DNA of 64,000 nt from GCA-2733415 sp965178655 (GCA_965178655.1 OZ238266.1:868001-932000), one strand, 5' to 3'. Positions 34,547-43,836 are shown, counted from the first letter of the stretch. Numbers and translations: made by a program. Notes: generated by a model from the sequence alone, not told the origin.

Positions 34547-35785
34547 TTATTTATCTTGATTTAAGAACTCTAACATCCTTTTAGCATTTTCCTTTTTAGA
34601 TATCTTAATGTAGTTTAAAAAAACCTTTTCGTTAGAATGTCCAGTTACTTGCATTATCATTATTGGATCCAAGCCTCGTTTATACATGTTAGTTGCATAA
34701 CTTCGTCTAGCTGTGTGGGTACAAATCAACTCCCATTTTTTAAATGTTTGTTTTACTCTCCCTGATCCAGTTGTATGATGAGTGTTAAAGGAGTTTGTTA
34801 TTCCAGCTAATTGACCTATTTCTTTTAAATATCGATTCATCACCTGATTTGTCATTGGTTTTGGAAGATTTCCATTATAACTATCTAAAATTAACTTCAC
34901 TTCATTCAAAAGGGGTATAACAACAGTAGTTCCAGTTTTTTGAGTTTTAATATTAAGGAAGTCGCCTTTAATGTTTTCCAGAGATATTTGTGAGTAGTCA
35001 CTAAATCGAAGACCTGTATAGCATCCCATGATAAATAAATCCCTAACACGTTTCATATTTTTGTTTTCAGACAAGTCTAAATCGATAATGGATTTTAACT
35101 CATCTTCATTTAAGTAAATACTATCTGCTTTCTCGTCAAGAACCTTAAACCCTTTAGACTTATAAATAGTATTTGTATTATAACCTAACTCAGTTGCACT
35201 ATTTAAAATAGTCTTTAATAACTTTATTACTTTCCCAAAACCATTTACTTTGAGTTGTTTATAGCCGATATAATAATCCATATAGTCATGGTAAAAATCC
35301 ATATCAATATTATGCCAATCAATTTTTAATCTTGCATGTCTCTCATATCCTTTAACATTCTTTACAATTGTCTTATAAGATTTGATTGTGTTTTTCGATA
35401 AACGTACTTGAGCCTTATCAATATAATCATCAGTAAAATCCCAAAAGGACATTGTTTTTTTGTCTTTTGTATCTAATTTTCTGCCATTATATATATCTTT
35501 AACATACACTGTGGTTGGGTTTACATCATCTGCAAGAGCCGAATTAATAATATCATCTATTTTCTGTCTAAACTTAGATAAATAGAGATTGAACTTTGAG
35601 TGACCAGCATAAGCTCTCTTTACACATTGGTTTTTCTTATCCCAATATTTGCCATCTATGCTTTTTTTACTATAAAATAAGGTTGTTTTACTTTGATGAG
35701 AATAGGAAGCCATAATCATAACTTCATTACTTTTTCGAGCTCTCTGAGATTCAGATTGCTTAGTGATTAATCTTAAACGACACAT
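34547..35785 (-). CDS. Tyrosine recombinase (integrase of element 2)
   Basis: 412 residues. A basic N-terminus and SAM-like core-binding domain precede the catalytic domain. The catalytic residues are R in GCYTGLRFSDYS, H and R in CTHTARRSYATN, H in VTGHSNE, and Y in FLNYIKI. It is similar in layout to the element 1 integrase but clearly different in sequence. It lies about 6 kb from the tRNA and three bases after the 317-aa gene, as part of the replication operon rather than beside attR. Confidence 0.94.
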   Translation of the reverse strand: MCRLRLITKQSESQRARKSNEVMIMASYSHQSKTTLFYSKKSIDGKYWDKKNQCVKRAYAGHSKFNLYLSKFRQKIDDIINSALADDVNPTTVYVKDIYNGRKLDTKDKKTMSFWDFTDDYIDKAQVRLSKNTIKSYKTIVKNVKGYERHARLKIDWHNIDMDFYHDYMDYYIGYKQLKVNGFGKVIKLLKTILNSATELGYNTNTIYKSKGFKVLDEKADSIYLNEDELKSIIDLDLSENKNMKRVRDLFIMGCYTGLRFSDYSQISLENIKGDFLNIKTQKTGTTVVIPLLNEVKLILDSYNGNLPKPMTNQVMNRYLKEIGQLAGITNSFNTHHTTGSGRVKQTFKKWELICTHTARRSYATNMYKRGLDPIMIMQVTGHSNEKVFLNYIKISKKENAKRMLEFLNQDK

Positions 35786-35788
35786 AAC

Positions 35789-36742
35789 TTACGATTTTTT
35801 AAATGATACGATTGATTGATAATGGGAAGGTCCCGAAAATGGTTCCTTAAAGCCACTTTCTTCTAATAAATCCAATAATGTGATATTGTTTGGTTGTTCT
35901 TTTAATAACCGTTTTTTGTGTAATGATTTTCTTCTAGCTGTTTTTTTTGGGTGAGGTATCTCCATTTCATTAATGGTATCTAAAACCATCTGATCTATAT
36001 CAATTTTAGAAAGAAGACTAATCTTATGTAATGTATAATATAGAACATCATCAAATTTTCCTCCTGAGTAATCATAAAAAGAATTAACTAGACTGACATC
36101 ATCTTTCATTAAGCTATCTAACTGTAAATAAGCATCTTGAACTCCGTAGGATAGTAACTGTTCCAAAGTATAGCGATTATCTCTTTTGAATTTCAATTCT
36201 ACTTTTACGGTTGTATTCGTTTTAAAAGAAATAGATTGAAATAAGTCATGGCCCAATTTCTTTTTTAAATTTCCTTGTACGTTATATAGTTTAAACTGAA
36301 TATTTTTGCTTCCGAAAATTAAGATGTTACTATCTCTTTTCTGTAGCTTCATGTTTCTAACACCTATAAGACTGTTATAAACTTTTTTAAAAGAGGTTTG
36401 AATATCATATATATGTCCTATTTCAAAAATAACTACTTTTCCATTGAATAAATTTACACATAGCAGTTCAGATAAGTGTATAAAAACCTCCCTAACCTCA
36501 TTAATGCAAATGCTTTTATAATTATGTCCATATAGGACATAAGGAACACTAAAATCAATATATAATATGTTATTATTGTAATAAACGTCAATGTTATTGC
36601 CATGTAGTGTTTTGTTATGAAAACTGTTTTTGGGGAAGTCGATATTATAACGGTTTTTGATCGTTGGGTGGTTGACCAAAAAAGTTGAATTTATTTCGGT
36701 CACGTTCTCTACTTTTATTTTTATATAATCTATCTGTTTCAT
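35789..36742 (-). CDS. Unknown 317-aa protein of the element 2 replication operon
   Basis: The start is set at MKQIDYIKIK (36742), clear of the polymerase stop at 36754; an upstream ATG at 36772 overlaps it. It is a beta-rich, basic protein with repeated strand-turn units (TIKNRYNIDFPKNSFHNKT, NNILYIDFSVPYVLYGHN) and a basic C-terminal region (HPKKTARRKSLHKKRLLKE). No family is recognised. The position suggests a DNA-binding or replication-accessory role, perhaps a relaxase- or initiator-like one, but no catalytic motif is seen. Confidence 0.55.
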   Translation of the reverse strand: MKQIDYIKIKVENVTEINSTFLVNHPTIKNRYNIDFPKNSFHNKTLHGNNIDVYYNNNILYIDFSVPYVLYGHNYKSICINEVREVFIHLSELLCVNLFNGKVVIFEIGHIYDIQTSFKKVYNSLIGVRNMKLQKRDSNILIFGSKNIQFKLYNVQGNLKKKLGHDLFQSISFKTNTTVKVELKFKRDNRYTLEQLLSYGVQDAYLQLDSLMKDDVSLVNSFYDYSGGKFDDVLYYTLHKISLLSKIDIDQMVLDTINEMEIPHPKKTARRKSLHKKRLLKEQPNNITLLDLLEESGFKEPFSGPSHYQSIVSFKKS

Positions 36743-36753
36743 TTTAATGTTTT

Positions 36754-38490
36754 TTAGTGGACATCCGCCCAAGTTTTACCTGTTTTTAAATCAGCAACCA
36801 AAGCAACTGGTAAGTGTACTGCGTTCTCCATTTCATGTTTTATAAGGTTTTCCATATGTTCAACCTCACTTTTTGGGACGTCAAATAGTAATTCATCATG
36901 AACCTGTAATATCATTTTTGATTGTAACCCCTCCTTCTGTATCCTATCATAAATATTTACCATTGCAATCTTTATAATGTCAGCAGCAGTTCCTTGAATA
37001 GGTGTGTTCATTGCTAAACGTTTAGCAGATTCTCGCTTATAAGAATCGTTTGAGTTTATGTTTAAAAGAGATCTTCTTCTTCCAAAAAGTGTTTCTGTAT
37101 ATCCATTAATGGTAGCTTTGTAGATCAACTCTTCCTTACATTTTGCAACACCTTGATATAATTCAAAATACTGATTGATGAAATTTTGGCATTGTTCAAC
37201 CGTATACTCAATTCCTGTGGTGTTAGTTAATGACTGAGACAACCCTTGTGAAGTCATGCCATAAATTAACCCAAAGTTGATGGTTTTAGCCATGTTTCTT
37301 TGGGATGGACTAACTTCTTTATAAGGAATTCCTAATACTTTAGAGGCAGTAAGTTTATGTAAATCTATATCTTCACGATAAGCCTTTATCATCATCTCAT
37401 CCTGACTGACAATAGCCATCACCCTCAATTCAATATTACTATAATCAACCCCTATTAAGCTATGTTGATCCGATGAAGCTATAAAACACTCTCTTAGCTT
37501 CTTGCCAACAGTTCTACTTGGGATATTCTGTAAATTAGGGTTACTACTACTTAATCTTCCTGTTTCTGTCCTTGTTTGGTTAATTGAAGTATGTAGTTTC
37601 TTGGTTTTTAGATTTACTTTTTTAAGAGCCTTAATAAATGTTGATTTAACTTTGTATAAAGAGCGGTAATCCAAGATTAATTTTACAATCTCATGTTTGG
37701 TCTCTAACTTCTTGAGTACGTTCCTTGATACACTATAATTTCCATCCTTATTCTTACTTCCTATAGGTTCAATATATAACTCATCAAACAATAATTTGTT
37801 AAGTTGTTTTGTGGAATTTATATTGATGTTATCACTTGTAAACTTGCCAATACGTTCTAATATGTTACCTAACTGAGTCTCTATTTCCGACTCCACTTTT
37901 AAAAGTTTTTGAGAGTCGATAGTTACACCATTATATTCCATCGCAGTTAACACCTCAACTAATCGATTGTCTAGTGAATAAATTTTTTCCAATTTATATG
38001 ATTCAATTTTTGGATGTAAAAAGTTGAATATTTGTAATGTTTGGTCTACGTCTTCACAAGCATACTCAGTAATCAATTTTGGATCAATCCCTTCTAAAGT
38101 CTTTTTTTCTTTAGATTTCCCTAGAGCTATTGAGTCAAATTCAATTTGTTTATAGTTTAAATGAAGCCACGATAGTAATTTTAAACCATGCTTTTTCCGT
38201 TCAGGATATAGTATGTAATCGGTTACCATAGTGTCATGTAATTTTCCTTTAACATTAATCCCATATTGTTTTAGTACCTGATTGTCAAATTTCAAATTAT
38301 GACCTACCTTTTCAATTGTGTCATCTTCAAAATAAGGACGTAAAACCTTTAGTATTTTAGATATCCCTTTTTCATTTTTTGGAAACGTGATATAATGAGC
38401 AGTACCTACCTTTAAACATATTGCTATCCCTAAAATTTCACACGAATGAACATCCAAAGAGGTTGTTTCTAAATCATATGTTAGCTTCAT
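36754..38490 (-). CDS. Family-A DNA polymerase with 3'-5' exonuclease domain
   Basis: 578 residues, Klenow-type: there is no 5'-nuclease domain. The exonuclease residues are D6/E8 in TYDLETTSL, D in GHNLKFDNQV, and YACEDVDQT. The polymerase motifs are A LIGVDYSNIELRVMA, B RNMAKTINFGLIYGMT, and C ILQVHDELLFDV. All three palm/finger motifs are intact, so it should be active. Its ATG overlaps the stop of the SF3 helicase gene (ATGA). An element that carries its own polymerase can replicate outside the chromosome. Confidence 0.95.
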   Translation of the reverse strand: MKLTYDLETTSLDVHSCEILGIAICLKVGTAHYITFPKNEKGISKILKVLRPYFEDDTIEKVGHNLKFDNQVLKQYGINVKGKLHDTMVTDYILYPERKKHGLKLLSWLHLNYKQIEFDSIALGKSKEKKTLEGIDPKLITEYACEDVDQTLQIFNFLHPKIESYKLEKIYSLDNRLVEVLTAMEYNGVTIDSQKLLKVESEIETQLGNILERIGKFTSDNININSTKQLNKLLFDELYIEPIGSKNKDGNYSVSRNVLKKLETKHEIVKLILDYRSLYKVKSTFIKALKKVNLKTKKLHTSINQTRTETGRLSSSNPNLQNIPSRTVGKKLRECFIASSDQHSLIGVDYSNIELRVMAIVSQDEMMIKAYREDIDLHKLTASKVLGIPYKEVSPSQRNMAKTINFGLIYGMTSQGLSQSLTNTTGIEYTVEQCQNFINQYFELYQGVAKCKEELIYKATINGYTETLFGRRRSLLNINSNDSYKRESAKRLAMNTPIQGTAADIIKIAMVNIYDRIQKEGLQSKMILQVHDELLFDVPKSEVEHMENLIKHEMENAVHLPVALVADLKTGKTWADVH

Positions 38491-40046
38491 TGTTTCAATT
38501 GTTTCAAGTTATTTTCTAATCGTGTAAGTTTATTGTCAGTATCTACAGTATGATACTTTACTACTCTATCCTTAATAGTTTGAGTCGTGATTTCATTCAT
38601 CTTTTTATCAGTAATTAACTCAAAATACTTTCTGCTGTCTGAAGGTGTTTCAGTATAATTCAGTTCTTTATATACAAAGTATTTTTTCAGTTTTCTAGAA
38701 AAAGAATTGCGTTGAGGTATGTATTTTCTGTTAATGAATCCTCCTTTAACAAACTCATCATAAGTATCTTTTTTGTGAAATTTTGTGATTCCAGTATTAA
38801 TTTTATCGTTCATAAATTCAACCAGTTCTACACCAACTTCCGAAAGCAGTTTACGTTTATTGATATTTATTATGGGCGACTCTAATAGTCCAAACTGTAA
38901 GTAGTATTGAACACAATAAATAATAAAGTTGTCAAATAGATTCCACTCTTCCTCATTCCAATCATTAAATAGGTTATGTCCAAATTCCTGTTGCGGTGTT
39001 AACTCCTTTCCATAGTAATCCGAAACTTCAACTTCATGTTTACGGCGTTCTGAAGAATTTCCTTCAGGTTGCTTTATCATATGATTTGTGGTCATCGCCA
39101 CTTTAAAAGAGTCTTCATAAGATCTGTATTGCTCTTTCTCATATTTACGTTCAGTTATCAAACCATCCGCAGTAATGTTGTACCAATTTTCTAGGTTTTC
39201 ATTTTTACTAGCGTCATTAACCAAAACTACATCTGTCCAGATGTCTACTCGCTGAAGAGCAAAACGTTGGTTGGTTTGAAATTTTTTACCACTAACTTCA
39301 ATTAGGTTTCTGATTTTGCCAATTGATTTAATGAATAAAGATTTACCCGACCCTCCATTAGCACCTTCTAATTCTCCAATTACTTGATCAATAAGGATTA
39401 TCATTTTGGGGTTGGCAGGATCCTTGTATCGATGACTTAAGTAGCCAATCACACAGCAAAGAACCTTGAATCTATCAGGAGAATGACCTGCTAAGTTCCA
39501 TGTGAATTTTACAAACTCACTTTCAAATATTCGGGAAGTAAGTTTAAATATTCTATCATTAATTTGATTAGCTAATACATTGTGTTTGTAATCTATATAA
39601 GGAATGAGTTTGATTAGATTTTTATGTACCCTTACCACTACATTTTGATAAGGAATTTCACACGTGGTCTTTGTGTCTGTATTAACTGGTAAATCATAAA
39701 TTGGTAAAAAATTTAGAATCTTTTTATTGTAAAAAGTTATCGATTTTTCTACCAAAGCATCTAAGATGTCCGTCCTATCTATCACACCCTTTAAATCAGG
39801 GAATTTTGACCGTACATATTTCACTAGCTTTTGCGATAGTGTCTCAATATCAACTATCTCTACCTTATTCTTAAATTTAGTAGCCAAGTATGTAGTTTCA
39901 CCTATACGTACTTTACAAGCTCCCAAATAACATACTAAAAAGTTGAGTAATTGATATACCTTGATATGCATAGAATCTCCAACCCTATGCCAAAACTTCA
40001 TTTCTTTTCTCCTATGTTCTCTCACAAACAATTCTGGATCTATCAT
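38487..40046 (-). CDS. SF3/P4-type helicase (primase-helicase C-terminal type)
   Basis: 519 residues. Walker A is GANGGSGKS (G228-S236), Walker B is DVVLVNDASKN, and motif C is KVAMTTNHMIK, followed by SSERRKHEVEVSDYY. This is the SF3 pattern of P4 alpha and plasmid/phage DUF5906-type proteins, which assemble as ring helicases at an origin. The N-terminal ~180 residues may hold the origin-binding part, and no primase motif is evident. It is the first large gene after the excisionase-like gene, and its end overlaps the polymerase start. Confidence 0.88.
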   Translation of the reverse strand: MIDPELFVREHRRKEMKFWHRVGDSMHIKVYQLLNFLVCYLGACKVRIGETTYLATKFKNKVEIVDIETLSQKLVKYVRSKFPDLKGVIDRTDILDALVEKSITFYNKKILNFLPIYDLPVNTDTKTTCEIPYQNVVVRVHKNLIKLIPYIDYKHNVLANQINDRIFKLTSRIFESEFVKFTWNLAGHSPDRFKVLCCVIGYLSHRYKDPANPKMIILIDQVIGELEGANGGSGKSLFIKSIGKIRNLIEVSGKKFQTNQRFALQRVDIWTDVVLVNDASKNENLENWYNITADGLITERKYEKEQYRSYEDSFKVAMTTNHMIKQPEGNSSERRKHEVEVSDYYGKELTPQQEFGHNLFNDWNEEEWNLFDNFIIYCVQYYLQFGLLESPIININKRKLLSEVGVELVEFMNDKINTGITKFHKKDTYDEFVKGGFINRKYIPQRNSFSRKLKKYFVYKELNYTETPSDSRKYFELITDKKMNEITTQTIKDRVVKYHTVDTDNKLTRLENNLKQLKQ

Positions 40047-40056
40047 AATATTTTAT

Positions 40057-40365
40057 TTAATTATTAAATGTTTCTTTAAAAAACAACTCCAACTCAGTCC
40101 TTTTAAATCGGACCGCGGTTCCAATTTTTGTTATTGGGAAGTTGGAGTGTTGTTGTCTCATCTTGTTTATTTGAGACTTGGATATTCTGAATAAAGAAGC
40201 AGCTTCATCAATAGTTAAATACACATCATTTTGTGGTCGACCTTCTAACGATTCGTTAGATTCTTTTAAATTGTTAATAACAGACGTTGCAACCACTTCT
40301 GTAATCTCCGTTTTAAACTCCTCTAGGAATTGTTCAAAATAATATGTTAACTTGTTGTTTGTCAT
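40057..40365 (-). CDS. Excisionase-like HTH_17 protein of element 2
   Basis: 102 residues: a helical N-terminus and then YLTIDEAASLFRISKSQINKMRQQHSNFPITKIGTAVRFKRTELELFF (motif in parts), the helix-turn-helix plus wing of small excisionase/HTH_17 proteins. It is 10 bases upstream of the helicase gene and likely regulates the replication operon or excision. The AACGTCA direct repeats at about 40436-40455 upstream could be its operator. Confidence 0.85.
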   Translation of the reverse strand: MTNNKLTYYFEQFLEEFKTEITEVVATSVINNLKESNESLEGRPQNDVYLTIDEAASLFRISKSQINKMRQQHSNFPITKIGTAVRFKRTELELFFKETFNN

Positions 40366-40511
40366 TGCTTATTCATAAAGTATAGCATGACAAATATGTA
40401 TAGAATTGAGAGCGTTTATTTAAAGTTCGTAGTAAACGTCAAAAAAACGTCATTTACGTAAAAACGGAAACGGATAAGTTTCAAGAAAGAATAAAGGAGA
40501 ATGGTTTTACT

Positions 40512-41432
40512 CTATAGTTTTTCAATATTAGAGCCAATACTTTTTAAATGTTTTTCTAAATCGAAATCTGATTTATAACTATTTGCTCTATACTCTAGGA
40601 AGTTTATAAAGCAGATTTTCGCTACAGCAATTTTTTTAATCTTGTAATGTGTTTTAAGACCAACATATAAACTATGTATAATAGCATTGAATTTCAAACT
40701 GGTTATATGGCTTGGACGTTTTAACTGTAAAGCTACTGGTTTAGTATTATTAGATTCGAATTGAAAAGAGTTGTATAGAAAAGCAGTATAATCTTCTATA
40801 CTCAATACGGCTTTAAGTTTGGATAAAGATGGATCAAATAAGTTTTCAAATTTATCTAAAGATATTGTAAGACAAATCCTAAAAGAAGAGTCAATCTCTA
40901 TTAGATTGTAGTTGGGGTCAGTCAAGTTGTTGGGAAATTGGTATAGATTATGAACTCTATAGTCTACCTCTTTTTTAGATCCACAAAGAGATTCCTTTTC
41001 TTGGATTGAAGAATATAATAATTCTAATTCCTCAAAGAAGTTTTTAATCTCCTCTGTCTTCCGTTTTATCCAAATTTCAGTGGCAGGGTATTTCAATCCT
41101 TCGCGATCCCTGACTCCTTTTAAAAATAAATAGTCTTCTTGTTCAGCCCTAAGAAAATCAAGTTGACCAAAGTTAAATATGGGGTTTTCTTTTTTTCTTG
41201 GACGTATGTACTTACGATCATAATATCTTACAAATTTTACAGTAGAAATCCATTCATATACCTCTCTTACAAAAGTTTTTTGTTTCGTTTTTGGTAGACT
41301 GTCAAAAACATCGTAAAAATCCTCTTTAAAAACATCTACTGAATCTAAAATTGATTCGATATGTTCATCAAAGGAATTTTGACGAACCTCATTACTCGTA
41401 TTTATGTTGATGTTTTCAGAAGGTTCTTCCAT
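40512..41432 (-). CDS. Unknown 306-aa protein at the tRNA end of element 2
   Basis: 306 residues, helical, with acidic and basic patches and many aromatic residues (RYYDRKYIRPRKKENPIFNF, EDYLFLKGVRDREGLKYPATEIW). The middle helices recall RteC-type regulators of Bacteroidota elements only weakly. No motif is decisive. It is the first gene of element 2 from the tRNA and could be a regulator or integration accessory. The 41433-41621 stretch beside it holds no gene. Confidence 0.5.
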   Translation of the reverse strand: MEEPSENININTSNEVRQNSFDEHIESILDSVDVFKEDFYDVFDSLPKTKQKTFVREVYEWISTVKFVRYYDRKYIRPRKKENPIFNFGQLDFLRAEQEDYLFLKGVRDREGLKYPATEIWIKRKTEEIKNFFEELELLYSSIQEKESLCGSKKEVDYRVHNLYQFPNNLTDPNYNLIEIDSSFRICLTISLDKFENLFDPSLSKLKAVLSIEDYTAFLYNSFQFESNNTKPVALQLKRPSHITSLKFNAIIHSLYVGLKTHYKIKKIAVAKICFINFLEYRANSYKSDFDLEKHLKSIGSNIEKL

Positions 41433-41621
41433 AGTAAAAATTGAAACAATTTTAATCTTTTAAGTCACTCAAAGATATAGTATTTCTACGGAATTAGAGT
41501 TTTTGAAATACTTAATCAGTTAGTCAGGTTATTTTTTAATATTTAATTTTAAAATATCCTGAAACCCTTTCTGTGTATGGGATGTGGAGACTGTTAGAGC
41601 ATATTCTAGAGCGGAAATAAA

Positions 41622-41655
41622 AAACCCTTGAAAATCTTTTGATAATCAAGGGTTT
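41622..41655 (-). terminator. Terminator of tRNA-Phe supplied by element 2
   Basis: On the minus strand, AAACCCTTGA pairs with TCAAGGGTTT around a 14-base loop and is followed by TTTATTTCC. It lies 11 bases after the tRNA CCA and so inside element 2. The tRNA therefore gets a new terminator with the element. Confidence 0.75.
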
Positions 41656-41666
41656 ACAATTTTACT

Positions 41667-41742
41667 TGGTGGTGCCTCCAGGAATCGAACCAGGGACACA
41701 TGGATTTTCAGTCCATTGCTCTACCAACTGAGCTAAGGCACC
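41667..41742 (-). tRNA. tRNA-Phe (anticodon GAA), attachment target
   Basis: 76 nt with the CCA encoded (41667-41669). The acceptor stem GGTGCCT/AGGCACC is perfect and the discriminator base is A. The D-loop region is TAGCTCAGTTGGTAGAGC. The anticodon stem ATGGA/TCCAT encloses loop CTGAAAA, giving anticodon GAA. The T arm is CCTGG...TTCGATTCC. Its last 18 bases (41667-41684) are the attB/attR core, copied at 8945 and, with three differences, at 21401. Confidence 0.97.
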
Positions 41743-41815
41743 ATTGCATGTTGCGGGTGCAAATATAGGTTGGTTTTTTAGATACACAAAACATTTTTTT
41801 ATTTTTTTTCTTTCC

Positions 41816-41823
41816 TATATTTG
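41816..41823 (+). promoter_or_regulatory. Possible -7 box (TATATTTG) before coaX
   Basis: TATATTTG matches the Bacteroidota TAnnTTTG consensus and lies 19 bases before the coaX ATG. The -33 TTG is not clear; the region before it is a long T/A stretch. Confidence 0.4.
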
Positions 41824-41841
41824 CAAGTAGAGAAACTGTTT

Positions 41842-42570
41842 ATGAATTTAATAATCGATATTGGAAATACACGTGTGAAACTTGCTGTTTATGAAAACAA
41901 TAGCAAATCTACACTAGAGCACATTGCACGAGAAGATTTCTTTGATGCTATTAAAGAATTGTTGGAGAAATTCCCTAAAATCACCAATAGTATCGTGTCA
42001 TCAGTTGCATTTTTCTCTGAAAAAGAACAAAAACAGCTACAAGAACTCCTGCCAACTATTTTTGTACAGTCAACAATGGTGCTCCCTTTTTATAACACTT
42101 ATAGCACTCCAAAAACATTAGGTGCCGATAGAATTGCACTTGTTTCTGCTGCTGCATTACATTACAAAAACCAAAATGTTTTAATAATTGATGCCGGAAC
42201 TTGTGTTACCTACGACCTTATTAATGATAATAACGAATACCTTGGAGGTGCTATTTCTCCAGGTTTAACAATTCGTTATGAGAGTTTACATAATTTAACT
42301 GCTACATTGCCTTTATTAAAACCTATTAATCAAGATGTTTTTATAGGAAACACTACAGAAAGTAGTATTCATGCCGGAATTATAAATGGTTTAAAACTGG
42401 AGATAGATGGCGTAATTCAGCAATATCAATCCAGATATAATAATTTAACAATAATTTTAACAGGAGGAGACGCTAATTTCTTGGCAAAGAGATTAAAAAG
42501 TAGCATATTTGCGAAACCAAATTTCTTACTAGATGGGTTACATCATTTATTAAAAATTAACACAAACTAA
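41842..42570 (+). CDS. coaX: Type III pantothenate kinase
   Basis: 242 residues from ATG at 41842 (MNLIIDIGNTRVKLAVYE); the frame opens earlier at a TTG at 41821 that sits in the promoter. CoaX motifs: DIGNTxxK at the N-terminus, TLGADRIALVSAA, and NVLIIDAGTCVTYD, then GGAISPGL and LTGGDA. It phosphorylates pantothenate in the first step of CoA synthesis. It is followed directly by an outer-membrane gene whose ATG touches the stop. Confidence 0.95.
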   Translation: MNLIIDIGNTRVKLAVYENNSKSTLEHIAREDFFDAIKELLEKFPKITNSIVSSVAFFSEKEQKQLQELLPTIFVQSTMVLPFYNTYSTPKTLGADRIALVSAAALHYKNQNVLIIDAGTCVTYDLINDNNEYLGGAISPGLTIRYESLHNLTATLPLLKPINQDVFIGNTTESSIHAGIINGLKLEIDGVIQQYQSRYNNLTIILTGGDANFLAKRLKSSIFAKPNFLLDGLHHLLKINTN

Positions 42571-43836
42571 ATGTTAAAGAACACATTACTATTATTCGTA
42601 GCTTTAATTTCATTGCAAGTAGCTGCCCAAAACGGTACTGCTTCTCCTTATTCATACTACGGAATTGGAGAATTAAAATTTAAAGGTACTGTAGAAAACA
42701 AAAATATGGGAGGCATTAATGTGTTTGCAGATAGCATTCATTTAAACCTACAAAACCCAGCAGCTTTAGGCAAACTTAAACTAACCACATTTACTGTTGG
42801 TGGAAATCAAAATTTTACCGATTTAAATACTAGCTCAGATAAAGCTAGTAGTGCCACTACAACTATAGATTATGTTGCTCTAGGATTACCTATGGGAAAA
42901 CTAGCTATGAGTTTTGGATTAATGCCTTACAGTTCTGTTGGATATAAAACTGGTTTTACCGATCATCAAACCGCAGAGGTTGGCGATGGCCGCTATACTG
43001 GTAGTGGAGGTGTAAACAAGGTGTTTATAGCTGCAGGATACAACTTATTCAAAGATTTTTCGGTTGGAGTAGATGTCAATTACAGCTTTGGAGAAATTAA
43101 AAATGAAGCCGCAATTATTACTGGCGGACAATACAACACCCAAGAAACAAACACATCTAAACTTTCAGGTCTTGGAGTAAATTTTGGGGCGCATTACACA
43201 TCTACACTAAGCAAGAAATTACAACTTACTACTAGTGCTACTTACAGCCCAATAGCAAACTTAGACTCCAAAAACACACGTAGTACTTCAAGTATTCTAT
43301 TTAGTAATGGTGGTTTTGCAGTTGCTCGTGACACACGAGAAGAAGACCTTGCTATTTTAGGTTTAGAAGAAACCACTTTTAGCTTACCTTCAAAAATTAG
43401 TCTTGGAGTTGGTCTTGGAAGTCCTAACAAATGGTTTGCAGGTGTTAATTACACCAGCTTAAGCACTAGCAAATTAAACAACCGAACATTCGCTAACCCA
43501 AATGTAAGCTATACAGATGCTACACAATATGCCGTTGGTGGGTTTTACATTCCTAAATACAATTCACTTACAAGCTATTTTAACCGTGTAACTTATCGTG
43601 CTGGAATACGCTACCAAGACACCGGACTTATTATAGAAAATGAAAATATAAATGAGTTTGGCATATCTTTTGGAATGAGCTTACCTGTAGGTCCACAATT
43701 TTCAAATGTTAACATTGGAGTAGAATACGGATCTAGAGGAACTACAAACGCTACACTAGTAAAAGAAAACTTTATAAACCTTAATATCAGTTTATCATTA
43801 AATGATAAATGGTTCCAGAAAAGAAAAATTGACTAA
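42571..43836 (+). CDS. Outer-membrane barrel protein of the coaX operon
   Basis: 421 residues with a signal peptide (MLKNTLLLFVALISLQVAAQ). The barrel strands run throughout (SYYGIGELKFKG, NKNMGGINVFAD, GLPMGKLAMSFGLMPYSSVGYKTG) and the C-terminus is ISLSLNDKWFQKRK. The FadL/Toluene_X-like early motif (NPAALGKL) is also present. Proteins of this type are conserved downstream of coaX in Bacteroidota. The role is unknown. The start codon directly abuts the coaX stop. Confidence 0.75.
   Translation: MLKNTLLLFVALISLQVAAQNGTASPYSYYGIGELKFKGTVENKNMGGINVFADSIHLNLQNPAALGKLKLTTFTVGGNQNFTDLNTSSDKASSATTTIDYVALGLPMGKLAMSFGLMPYSSVGYKTGFTDHQTAEVGDGRYTGSGGVNKVFIAAGYNLFKDFSVGVDVNYSFGEIKNEAAIITGGQYNTQETNTSKLSGLGVNFGAHYTSTLSKKLQLTTSATYSPIANLDSKNTRSTSSILFSNGGFAVARDTREEDLAILGLEETTFSLPSKISLGVGLGSPNKWFAGVNYTSLSTSKLNNRTFANPNVSYTDATQYAVGGFYIPKYNSLTSYFNRVTYRAGIRYQDTGLIIENENINEFGISFGMSLPVGPQFSNVNIGVEYGSRGTTNATLVKENFINLNISLSLNDKWFQKRKID

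Larger units (their letters stand above)
21401..41684 (-). mobile_element. Integrative element 2 (about 20.3 kb)
   Basis: It lies between the middle core and the intact tRNA-Phe gene, whose 3' end it reconstitutes. Its genes are on the minus strand. From the tRNA side they encode an unknown 306-aa protein, an excisionase-like HTH, an SF3 helicase, a family-A DNA polymerase, an unknown protein and the tyrosine integrase. Cargo follows, including Hachiman defence and an ATP-grasp operon. No conjugation or virion genes are recognised. The left limit rests on one imperfect core copy, so 21.4-27 kb could in principle be a separate insertion. Confidence 0.75.

Noticed and set aside
40512..41432. 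RteC regulator
   Set aside because: Only a weak resemblance in the middle helices; no firm motif, so left as unknown.
8945..41684. Prophage
   Set aside because: No capsid, terminase, tail or lysis genes are recognisable in either element despite integrases and polymerases.
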